A DNA stretch of 64,000 bases from Erythrobacter sp. KY5. Its GTDB lineage: Bacteria; Pseudomonadota; Alphaproteobacteria; Sphingomonadales; Sphingomonadaceae. A program made the translations under genes and the position numbers. Position 1 is the first letter of the stretch, and each line of letters opens with the position of its first letter. The DNA is taken from the NCBI RefSeq assembly GCF_003264115.1, contig NZ_CP021912.1:1533001-1597000 (forward strand). The letters are read 5' to 3'. Below the pieces are notes generated by a model. That model was not told the DNA's origin, did not search any database, and saw only the letters and a program-made list of their open reading frames with translations. Of this stretch, positions 56,977 to 64,000 are shown piece by piece.

Positions 56977-58158
56977 TCAGATTGCCGCGCTTTGACTGAG
57001 CTGCGCCATCTCGTCCGCCCCCATGCCAAGCAGTTCTGCGAACACCTCCACATTGTGCTGGCCCGGTGTCGAAGGGGCAGGGCGGCGCACACCCGATGGC
57101 GTGGCGGAAAGCTTGGGGAAGGCGTTCTGCATCTTGAGGGGGCCGTGCTTCTCGGTCTCCACCTCGATGATCGCCTCGCGCGCCTGAAAATGCGGGTCGG
57201 CGATCATATCGGGCGCGCGGTAGACGCGGCCTGCGGGGATCGAATGCTCGATCATCGCGGCTTCGACTTCGTCCACGGTCAAGGTGCTGGTCCACATATT
57301 GACCAGCGTATCAAGGTCAGTCTGGTTCCTGCCGCGTGCGATGTGGGTCGCATAGCGTTCATCGGTGGCAAGGTCCGGCTGCCCCATCGCCTGCGCCAGC
57401 CGCGCAAAAATCTCGTCCTTGTTCGCGCCGATCATGAAATGCCCGTCCTTGCACTGATAGACGTTGGACGGGGCAATGCCCGGCAGGATCGAACCCGAAC
57501 GTTCGCGAATGAAGCCGCCCAGATCGTATTCGGGCACCAGCCCCTCCATCACCTGCAGCACCGCTTCGTACAAAGCGGTGTCGACCACCTGACCCTGACC
57601 CGTTTTCTCGCGGTGATGCAAGGCGGCAAGGACACCCATCGTGCCGTATGTGGCGCAGAGCGTGTCGCCGATAGAGATGCCCATGCGCGCAGGCGGACGG
57701 TCCGGGTCGCCGACGATATAGCGCCAGCCGCCCATCGCCTCGCCAATTCCGCCGAAACCGGCGCGGTTCGAATAGGGGCCGTCCTGACCGTATCCCGACA
57801 TGCGCGCGATGATAAGACCGGGGTTCTCTTCGAGCAGGCTTTGAGGCGACAGGCCCCATTTTTCGAGGGTTCCGGGCTTGAAGTTCTCGACCAGCACATC
57901 GGCCTTGGCGATCAGCTTGCGGGCGAGTGCCTGGCCTTCGGGAATGCGCAGATTGCAGGTGACCGATCGCTTGTTACGCGCGATCACTTCCCACTGGACC
58001 TTCTCCTCACCCTGACCCCACAGGCGCATCGGGTCGCCTTTGCCCGGCGGCTCAAGCTTGATCACATCAGCGCCCATGTCGCCGAGCAACTGACCGCAGA
58101 AGGGACCGGCGAGAAGCTGCCCCATCTCGATCACGCGAATGTCGCCTAGCGCGCCCAT
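56977..58158 (-). CDS. CaiB/BaiF family CoA-transferase (family III)
   Basis: 393 residues from ATG 58158, coupled to hyuB (TAATG). Family III signatures: VIEMGQLLAGPFCGQLLGDMGADVIKLEPPGKGD, NKRSVTCNLR, VLVENFKPGTLEKWGL, a catalytic Asp in GISIGDTLCA-like position, and TALYEAVLQVMEGL. These enzymes move CoA between carboxylic acids. Here it probably activates the acid formed upstream so that the HMG-CoA-lyase-like enzyme can cleave it. Confidence 0.88.
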   Translation of the reverse strand: MGALGDIRVIEMGQLLAGPFCGQLLGDMGADVIKLEPPGKGDPMRLWGQGEEKVQWEVIARNKRSVTCNLRIPEGQALARKLIAKADVLVENFKPGTLEKWGLSPQSLLEENPGLIIARMSGYGQDGPYSNRAGFGGIGEAMGGWRYIVGDPDRPPARMGISIGDTLCATYGTMGVLAALHHREKTGQGQVVDTALYEAVLQVMEGLVPEYDLGGFIRERSGSILPGIAPSNVYQCKDGHFMIGANKDEIFARLAQAMGQPDLATDERYATHIARGRNQTDLDTLVNMWTSTLTVDEVEAAMIEHSIPAGRVYRAPDMIADPHFQAREAIIEVETEKHGPLKMQNAFPKLSATPSGVRRPAPSTPGQHNVEVFAELLGMGADEMAQLSQSAAI

Positions 58159-60053
58159 TACTCCGCCGCCTCGCGCATTTCGGAAGTGTGCCATTCGGGC
58201 TGTTTGGGCGGTTCGAGGCCGGTTTCCTCAAGACAGTTTTCGCGCAAGGCTTCGATACCGGGCCCGTAATCGAACAGGGGCAGCTCGCCGCGCTCGGACT
58301 TGATCTGGTTGCGCAGAGCCTCGGTTGCGCCGGTGTCGATCACGCCCGATCCGTCGGCGACGACGCCGTAATTCCTGGCGCCTTCGGGCGTGACGAGGCC
58401 CTGCCGGATTTCGAGACCGACCAGTTCGGGATCGCGCTCAAGCGGATCGCCCCAGCCGCCGCCGCCCCAGGTGATGAAGTGGAGCAGATCGCCTTCCTTC
58501 ACCTCGACATCTTCAATCTTGTTGCCGACGATTTCTGTTGTGCCATCAGCGCGTTCGAGCACTTTCTTCGCGCGCATTCCGGGATGTCCGCCATTCACGC
58601 CCCAAGGCGGCACGAACCAGCGGTCGTCATGGATCGCGATATTGCCGTCTGCGAGGAAGCGGTAGGTGAGGTGGATGCCGTTCCCGCCGCGATGCAGGCC
58701 TGCGCCGCCGCTATCGGGCTCGGTCGAGTAGCGCTCGATCCGCAAGGGGAAATACCGCTCCAGAAACTCGTTTGGCACATTGGTGAAGCCCGGCCACAGC
58801 GAATGCCCGTCCGGCCCATCGCCCAGCGGCCTGCCCGGAATCCCGCCGAAGCCGATCTGGAACAGCTGGAACCATTCGCGCTCTCTCCCCCCACGTTCAT
58901 CCCAGCCGGAATAGAACAGGTGAGGGGAGGAACTGAAGCCCGCCGCGTTGAGGAATTCGGGCGTCTTCTGGCCCAATAGTCCCCCAAGAATGTCGAAGAT
59001 CCGACCAAGGGCGTGCGTGCGACCCGACAGGGCTGCCGGGAACTTGGGTTTGAGGAGCGAGCCTTCGGGGATGCGCACTTCGATAAGGTCGTAGAACCCA
59101 TCGTTGAACATGATCTGCGGGTCGAAGACCATGATCATGTAGATCCCGAAGAACATCTTGAACATGTTCTCGTTGAGGTAGAAATTGATCGAGGCGGCGG
59201 ACTGCGGATCGGTCCCGTCGAAATCGAGAATGACCTTGTCGCCCTCGCGCCGCATCGTGCATTTGATCCTGTAAGGGCCGAAGCCCTTGCCGTCGTCGCA
59301 GATGTAATCCTCGAAGCTCACGGGCTCCTCGGCGACCGCCATGCCGATCAGTGCTTTCATCGCGCGGTGGTTGCGGTCGAGCAGTTCCTGTGTCGCCGAA
59401 TAGTAGACATCGTCGCCAAAGCGGCCTGCCATTTCGATCACGCGGTTGGCGGCGACGCGGCAGCTTGCGATGAGGGCGTTGAGGTCGGCCTGGCACCAGT
59501 CGGGCTTGCGGGTCTGGTGCATGACGAGCTTCATCAGGTCGTCATTATATTCGCCCTTGCGCCAGATCTTGACCGGCGGAATGCGCACGCCTTCCTCGAA
59601 GATGGAGGACGCGCCGATCGGCATGGAGCCGGGGACCATCCCGCCGATATCCGACTGGTGGCCGAACATCGCGGTGTAGGCGATAAGGCGTCCATCCTTG
59701 AACACGGGCAGCAGGATCAACCAGTCGTTGGAGTGGCTGATCGCGCCTTCGCAGGAATAGGGATCGGAGAGGAAGATCATGTCGCCATCTTCAAGGCTAC
59801 CGTCGAACCCGCGCAGAAAGCCGTCGATGAAGCTGCCGAACTGGCCGACAATCATCTTTCCCGAAGGGTCGGCGATCAGCGGGAAGCTGTCGCCCTGTTC
59901 GCGGATGCCGGGGCTCATCGCGGTGCGCACCAGCGTCGCATCCATCTCGATCCGCGCGTTCCGAAGCGCGTTTTCAATGATGTCGAGCGTGACCGGGTCG
60001 ATATCGACGCGCTCGAACGGCTTGTCGTTGGTCTCGATAATTGTCGCGGGCAT
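58158..60053 (-). CDS. hyuB: hydantoinase/oxoprolinase/acetone carboxylase family, subunit B
   Basis: 631 residues of the HyuB (N-methylhydantoinase B / acetone-carboxylase alpha-type) family: SPGIREQGDSFPLIADPSGKMI, FLSDPYSCEGAISHSND, MFGHQSDIGGMVPGSMP and LHRGGNGIHLTYRFLADGNIA. With HyuA it forms an ATP-dependent amide- or lactam-ring hydrolase, or in related enzymes a ketone carboxylase. Follows hyuA by 3 bp and overlaps the next start. Confidence 0.88.
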   Translation of the reverse strand: MPATIIETNDKPFERVDIDPVTLDIIENALRNARIEMDATLVRTAMSPGIREQGDSFPLIADPSGKMIVGQFGSFIDGFLRGFDGSLEDGDMIFLSDPYSCEGAISHSNDWLILLPVFKDGRLIAYTAMFGHQSDIGGMVPGSMPIGASSIFEEGVRIPPVKIWRKGEYNDDLMKLVMHQTRKPDWCQADLNALIASCRVAANRVIEMAGRFGDDVYYSATQELLDRNHRAMKALIGMAVAEEPVSFEDYICDDGKGFGPYRIKCTMRREGDKVILDFDGTDPQSAASINFYLNENMFKMFFGIYMIMVFDPQIMFNDGFYDLIEVRIPEGSLLKPKFPAALSGRTHALGRIFDILGGLLGQKTPEFLNAAGFSSSPHLFYSGWDERGGREREWFQLFQIGFGGIPGRPLGDGPDGHSLWPGFTNVPNEFLERYFPLRIERYSTEPDSGGAGLHRGGNGIHLTYRFLADGNIAIHDDRWFVPPWGVNGGHPGMRAKKVLERADGTTEIVGNKIEDVEVKEGDLLHFITWGGGGWGDPLERDPELVGLEIRQGLVTPEGARNYGVVADGSGVIDTGATEALRNQIKSERGELPLFDYGPGIEALRENCLEETGLEPPKQPEWHTSEMREAAE

Positions 60054-60056
60054 GGC

Positions 60057-62114
60057 TCAGCCCTCCTGATCGGGGTTGATGAGGATGTTGCCGACCGCGT
60101 CGATCTTGGCGGTGCAGCCGCTTTCGACGAGGGTGGTCGAATCCATCTCGGTTATGATGGCGGGGCCGGGGATGCGGTCGCCCTGTCTCAGTTTCGCGCG
60201 GTCGTAGATGACTGCCGCCTGCTCGCGTCCGTCCATCCAGACAGTGTGGTCGCGGATCTTCGCCGCCGACGGGTCGCCGTCGCCTTTGTCGAGTTCGTTG
60301 GCTGGAAGGGCTGGGGCCTCTCCCAATGCAACGGCACGAAGGTTCACGATCTCGTGCGGCGTCTCCATGTTGAATGTGAAGAGCCTCAGGTGCTCATCGT
60401 CGAACCGGGCAAGCAGCCCAGCGATCCCGTCCGCGTCCAGCACCGCCTTGTTGATGGTGAGCGGCACTTCGAAGGCCTGGCCTGCGTAACGCACATCGAC
60501 TTCGAACTGGGTGGTGATCTGTTCTTCGGGCACGCCATCGGCGAGCAATTCACCGCGCGTCTGCTTGGCCATTTCGTCGAGCACTGCGACGAGGTCGGCG
60601 ACCGATGTGTCGCGTGCAAGCCGCGAAAAACTGCGCGCCGTCTCTGTCCGCATCTGAGTCGTCGCATCGCCCAGAGCGCACAGCACGCCGGGGGAAACGG
60701 GAGAAATAGCAGGCCAGCTTCCCATAAGCTTCGCGACCGCATTCACGTGGAGCGGGCCAGCCCCTCCGAAGCCCATCAACGCAAATTCGCGCGGGTCATA
60801 GCCCTGCTGGACGCTGATCATGCGCAGCGCGCCGAACATGTTCTCGTTCACAATGTCGATAATCCCGCGCGCCGCTTCCATCAGGCTTACGCCCAGCGCA
60901 TCGGCGATGGTCTGCACCGCGGCCTTCGCGCCTTCGCGGTCAAGCTTGAAGCTGCCGCCGAGCAGGTCTTCGGGTAGATAGCCGAGCACGACATTCGCAT
61001 CGGTGACGGTGGGAAGCTCGCCGCCCTTGTTGTAGGCGACCGGGCCGGGCACCGCGCCCGCGCTTTCAGGGCCGACGCGCAGCGCGCCGGTGAGTTCGGG
61101 TACGTGAGCGATAGAACCGCCACCTGCGCCCACGGTCTTCACGTCGAGCGCCGATGCACGCACCGACAGATGCCCGACTTCGGTCGTGCGCACGCGGCGG
61201 GCCTCGAGCCCTTCGATCAGCGCAACGTCGGTCGAAGTCCCTCCCACGTCGAGCGTGAGGATGTTCTCAAGCCCCGCATTCTGAGCCACCCACTTCGCGC
61301 CTGTAACTCCGCCAGCAGGGCCGGACATGAGGATGTTGACCGGGTGCTCTTCAGCCTTGTGGCTCGACATAAGGCCGCCATCGGAACGCAGCAGCGACAG
61401 CCGCCCCTCGACGCCTTCATCCTCCAGCTTGGTCCGCAGGTTCGAGACATATTTGCTCACAACCGGACGCACCGCCGCGTTGGCGACGGTGGAGAGCGTG
61501 CGCTCATATTCCTGCATTTCGGGCAGCACTTCGTGGCTTAGCGATACGGGGATATCGGGCAGCTCCTCGGCTGCGATTTCGCCGATGCGCTTTTCATGCG
61601 CGCCGTTCGCGTAGGCGTTGATCAGGCTGACGGTCAGCGCCTCGATCCCCTGATCCTTGAGCTTTCGAAGGGCGGTGCGCACCGCGTCTTCGTCAAGCGG
61701 GCGTACTTCTGCGCCGTCTGCTCCCATGCGTCCCGGCACTTCGACCGTATCTTCCAGATGCGCGAGCGGCTGCTGCTTGGGCCAGACGATCCACGCGGCA
61801 AGCCCGCCGGGCACGAAACTGCGCGCGATCTGCATGATGTCGCGGTACCCTTCGGTGGTGACGAGGCCGACCTTCGCGCCTTTCCCTTCCAGCACGGCGT
61901 TGGTCGCAACGGTCGTGCCGTGGAGGAAATAGCTGATTTCGCTCGCGGCAACGCCCGCTTCTTCGGTAATCGCCTTCACCCCGTTGAGGATGCCTTCGGA
62001 GCTGTCATGCGGGGTCGAAGGGGTCTTGTGCCGCCAGAAACGGCCATTGGCCTCATCAAACAGCAGGAGGTCGGTGAACGTGCCGCCGACATCAACGCCC
62101 AATCTGTAAGTCAT
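60057..62114 (-). CDS. hyuA: hydantoinase/oxoprolinase family, subunit A
   Basis: 685 residues. The N-terminal actin-like ATPase start MTYRLGVDVGGTFTDLLLFDE is diagnostic, with HGTTVATNAVLEGKGAKVGLVT, LSLLRSDGGLMSS, TLDVGGTSTDVALI and MGFGGAGPLHVNA following. It couples ATP hydrolysis to ring opening or carboxylation by HyuB. The ribosome-binding site GGAGAAAAT precedes the start, and 55 bp separates it from the lyase gene. Central to the operon's function. Confidence 0.9.
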   Translation of the reverse strand: MTYRLGVDVGGTFTDLLLFDEANGRFWRHKTPSTPHDSSEGILNGVKAITEEAGVAASEISYFLHGTTVATNAVLEGKGAKVGLVTTEGYRDIMQIARSFVPGGLAAWIVWPKQQPLAHLEDTVEVPGRMGADGAEVRPLDEDAVRTALRKLKDQGIEALTVSLINAYANGAHEKRIGEIAAEELPDIPVSLSHEVLPEMQEYERTLSTVANAAVRPVVSKYVSNLRTKLEDEGVEGRLSLLRSDGGLMSSHKAEEHPVNILMSGPAGGVTGAKWVAQNAGLENILTLDVGGTSTDVALIEGLEARRVRTTEVGHLSVRASALDVKTVGAGGGSIAHVPELTGALRVGPESAGAVPGPVAYNKGGELPTVTDANVVLGYLPEDLLGGSFKLDREGAKAAVQTIADALGVSLMEAARGIIDIVNENMFGALRMISVQQGYDPREFALMGFGGAGPLHVNAVAKLMGSWPAISPVSPGVLCALGDATTQMRTETARSFSRLARDTSVADLVAVLDEMAKQTRGELLADGVPEEQITTQFEVDVRYAGQAFEVPLTINKAVLDADGIAGLLARFDDEHLRLFTFNMETPHEIVNLRAVALGEAPALPANELDKGDGDPSAAKIRDHTVWMDGREQAAVIYDRAKLRQGDRIPGPAIITEMDSTTLVESGCTAKIDAVGNILINPDQEG

Positions 62115-62169
62115 ATTTTCTCCGTGTGGGATCTGTTGGAGAGGGTGAGAAAACTATCCGCCGCGCATT

Positions 62170-63108
62170 TCAGGCTGCCTTCGCAACGAGAGAGGGGAGG
62201 GGGCGGCCAAGGACCGCGCTGAAATCGTGATTGGCTGCGATTGCCGCATCAAGGTCGATGCCGGTCGCAACGCCTGATTGCTGCATGAGGTAGATGAGAT
62301 CCTCGGTCGCGATGTTACCGGTGGCCTTGGGCGCGAAGGGACAGCCCCCAAGCCCGCCGAGCGAGGCGTCGAAGGTGCGAACGCCCGCCTCGTAAGCCGC
62401 CCAGGCATTGGCGATGCCGGTTCCGCGCGTGTTGTGAAAATGGCAGCGCATCGGGATTTGGCCGCCGAGAAGCTGTCCCAGCTGGCCGAAAAGATCGCTC
62501 ACCTGCGAAGGAACGCCGACGCCGATTGTGTCGGCAAGGGCGATCTCCTCGGGGCCTTCGCTTGCCAGTTCCTGGGCAATACGAAGCACGGTTTCCGGTT
62601 TGACCTCGCCTTCGAACGGGCAGCCGAAAGCGGCGCTGATCGTGACCTGCGCGCTCAAGCCTTCGGCCTTGGCGAAGCGGATCATGTCGCGGTTTTCTGC
62701 GATGCCTTCTTCGATGGTCTGGCCCTGGTTCTTTTGACCAAACGTATCGCTGGCGACGATCACGCAGCCTGCCTGATCGATGCCGCGCTTTCCGCCTTCG
62801 CGGGTGGCAAGCCCGCGCATGATCCCGCGCTTGTTGAGGGTAAGACCGATATAGGTGACGTCGCCGCGATCCGGCAGAGCTTCGATCACGGCCTCGGCAT
62901 CCGCCATTTGCGGAACGCGCTTGGGGTGCACGAAGCTGGCAACTTCCAAACGACGCGCGCCATAGCCGATCATGGCGTCAATCAGGTCGAGCTTGGCCCT
63001 TGTCTGCACCGTTTCCGGCTCGTTCTGTAGCCCGTCGCGCGGGCCAACTTCGACAAGTTCGATTGCGGGCGGGGACGAATTCGACGCTTCTGTATACATT
63101 TTTGTCAC
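62170..63108 (-). CDS. hydroxymethylglutaryl-CoA lyase-like enzyme
   Basis: 312 residues from GTG 63108 (ATG 63099 also possible). The HMGL signature is complete: VEVGPRDGLQNE with the metal Asp, metal-binding MRCHFHNTRG, the catalytic-Cys loop SLGGLGGCPFAPKATGN. It should cleave a 3-hydroxy-3-methyl-type CoA ester to a keto acid and acetyl-CoA. The physiological substrate may be HMG-CoA or a related citramalyl-type ester. GTGA overlaps the gntR stop, so the two are coupled. Confidence 0.87.
   Translation of the reverse strand: MTKMYTEASNSSPPAIELVEVGPRDGLQNEPETVQTRAKLDLIDAMIGYGARRLEVASFVHPKRVPQMADAEAVIEALPDRGDVTYIGLTLNKRGIMRGLATREGGKRGIDQAGCVIVASDTFGQKNQGQTIEEGIAENRDMIRFAKAEGLSAQVTISAAFGCPFEGEVKPETVLRIAQELASEGPEEIALADTIGVGVPSQVSDLFGQLGQLLGGQIPMRCHFHNTRGTGIANAWAAYEAGVRTFDASLGGLGGCPFAPKATGNIATEDLIYLMQQSGVATGIDLDAAIAANHDFSAVLGRPLPSLVAKAA
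63091..63098. promoter_or_regulatory. second TGTATACA palindrome inside the lyase start region
   Basis: TGTATACA at 63091-63098 repeats the central 8 bp of the operator at 63801. It falls within the first codons of the lyase gene, directly downstream of gntR. It could be a secondary GntR site or a chance match. Confidence 0.3.
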
Positions 63109-63773
63109 GCCGCATCTTCAATGCTGGCAAGGCCTCGATGCGCATCGGCATACACGTGGAAAGCGCGGCGAATGTGGCCGGCCATGATCGCTTCGGCCCA
63201 CGGGCCATCCTTGCGCGCGAATGCGGAGAGCAGGTCGTCATGCTCGTTATGCGACCGGTTGAACGCCTCCGCGCCGTAATGCTGCGCGGTGCGCCACACG
63301 ACCGGCTGTTCGATCAGAGCGCTGAGCAAGGTGGTCAGGCGGCGCGAGTCGGCGGCCTTCAGGATCAGTTCGTGGAACTGCTTGTTATGCTCAAGAAAGC
63401 CGGCAATGTCTGGCCCGGGGCGCTTTTGAATAGCGGCGCAAAGCTTTGTATTTATTCGTCTTAGGTCGTCGAGCACTTGCGGGGTCATGCGCTCCGCAGC
63501 GCGCTTTGCGGCATGGCCTTCCATCATCGCGCGCAGCTCGAATGCATCGGCTACATCGTCAACGGACCAGTCGGCAACGAAACTGCGCTGCGATTCGTTT
63601 TTGCGAACCAGCAGCTCGGCTTCGAGTCGCCGCAAGGCATCGCGCACCGGCGTTCTGGATACACCGCAACGTTCCGCCAACGTCTCTTCGCTCAGCTGTT
63701 CTCCGGGGGAAAGTTCCCCCGAAAGCACCATCGCTCGAATGGTCTCATATGCAAGATCGGATGCCTTGGCCAC
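63105..63773 (-). CDS. GntR-family regulator, FadR (FCD) subfamily
   Basis: 222 residues from GTG 63773, preceded by AGGGG 6 nt upstream. The longer frame starting 63830 crosses the operator palindrome and is not used. A winged helix (AYETIRAMVLSGELSPGEQLSEETLAERCGVSRTPVRDALRRLE) precedes the all-helical FCD effector domain (FELRAMMEGHAAKRAAERM). Such regulators bind small carboxylic acids and repress catabolic operons. First gene of the hyu operon, so probably autoregulated. Confidence 0.88.
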   Translation of the reverse strand: MAKASDLAYETIRAMVLSGELSPGEQLSEETLAERCGVSRTPVRDALRRLEAELLVRKNESQRSFVADWSVDDVADAFELRAMMEGHAAKRAAERMTPQVLDDLRRINTKLCAAIQKRPGPDIAGFLEHNKQFHELILKAADSRRLTTLLSALIEQPVVWRTAQHYGAEAFNRSHNEHDDLLSAFARKDGPWAEAIMAGHIRRAFHVYADAHRGLASIEDAA

Positions 63774-63800
63774 GATTGCCCCTGCTATTGACTCGGACAA

Positions 63801-63812
63801 ATTGTATACAAT
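63801..63812. promoter_or_regulatory. GntR-type operator palindrome
   Basis: ATTGTATACAAT is a perfect 12-bp palindrome fitting the FadR-subfamily pattern with GT..AC half-sites. It lies 28 bp upstream of the gntR start and 141 bp upstream of the divergent gene at 63953, so it can control both transcripts. Read directly; binding inferred. Confidence 0.75.
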
Positions 63813-63952
63813 AAGGAGCAGGTAACGCAACCGGTTCGAGGTGAGGGGTCAATCGACGGATTGGACGCGGGTGAGAATTTGCGCCGCATAGGGGAGCGGC
63901 ATTTCGTTCCCTTGGCGACGTGTCTTTCATTCACGGCTCTGAGGAACTGAAA

Positions 63953-64000
63953 ATGCGCAATACAAAGACCATTCTGGCAAGCGGCGTCGCGCTTTGTGCG
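63953..64000 (+). CDS. start of an exported-protein gene divergent from the hyu operon (partial)
   Basis: ATG 63953, with GAGGAAC upstream, opens MRNTKTILASGVALCA and runs off the window. This is the start of a signal peptide. Position next to the operon and operator suggests a TonB-dependent receptor or another uptake protein for the same substrate, but only 16 residues are visible. Confidence 0.65.
   Translation, partial: MRNTKTILASGVALCA

Noticed and set aside
59013..60977. 654-codon + strand ORF opposite hyuB/hyuA
   Set aside because: It is antisense to two clear HyuA/HyuB genes and shows no domain or ribosome-binding site.
1..64000. tRNA, rRNA, prophage, integrase or transposase genes
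   Set aside because: None was recognised on either strand; the only mobile-looking piece is the small REP-bounded cassette at 46641-47087.

Overview
The window is GC-rich chromosomal DNA from an alphaproteobacterium. It is most likely a member of the Sphingomonadales, close to Erythrobacteraceae. This is an inference from gene order (surf1-thrC-methyltransferase, rplU-rpmA), a class I lysyl-tRNA synthetase, a plant-type GshA, an FnrL-type regulator, a SoxR and many trimmed alphaproteobacterial gene overlaps. I see no prophage, insertion sequence with a transposase, CRISPR array, rRNA or tRNA. Most of the window is ordinary housekeeping sequence, with several accessory patches.

Layout. 1-5057: the end of surf1, then a compact + strand run thrC, an rRNA-type methyltransferase, folB, a small unknown gene, and moaA-moaD-moaE (folate and molybdopterin synthesis). 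5072-6803: a perfect FNR box drives a small membrane protein; the convergent fnr gene follows a lipoprotein gene. 7026-12888: rplU-rpmA, a GNAT, a TetR regulator, ygfZ with an ATP-grasp gene, pyrC and rarD. 12889-13255: a gene-free stretch with three consecutive hairpins that looks like a small RNA with a CU-rich loop. 13256-15415: a lipoprotein and astD. 15623-19988: a candidate leader ORF, a 1230-residue trimeric autotransporter adhesin with a 23-heptad Asn-layer stalk, and a small exported protein. 19998-27300: selO, a hydrolase, a glycosyltransferase, the yfgM-like/bamB pair and an ICMT-like methyltransferase. 27308-29482: two short ABM monooxygenases flank a zinc protease with hemopexin repeats. 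29527-45750: gshA, rsmE, ubiA, a soxR/VOC divergent pair with a SoxR box, sixA, a sterol-desaturase-type hydroxylase next to a membrane AraC regulator, a DinG-like helicase, lysK, a prolyl-hydroxylase-like enzyme, an Arg-repeat RcnB protein and a degenerate GGDEF protein. 46641-47087: a small element bounded by 29-bp inverted repeats carrying an interrupted GIY-YIG gene. 47096-52131: a DUF4375 gene, ettA and two tandem GGEEF proteins. 52180-56260: an M28 peptidase and a DUF1800/DUF1501 pair.

56349-64000 is the most coherent accessory locus. It is a six-gene minus-strand operon in the order gntR, HMG-CoA-lyase-like, hyuA, hyuB, CaiB/BaiF CoA-transferase, cysteine hydrolase. A perfect GntR-type palindrome precedes it, and a divergent gene encoding an exported protein begins at the window edge. 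The gene set suggests a catabolic route that combines ATP-dependent ring opening or carboxylation, amide hydrolysis, CoA activation and C-C cleavage. The substrate cannot be read from sequence, and I do not recognise the combination as a described pathway.
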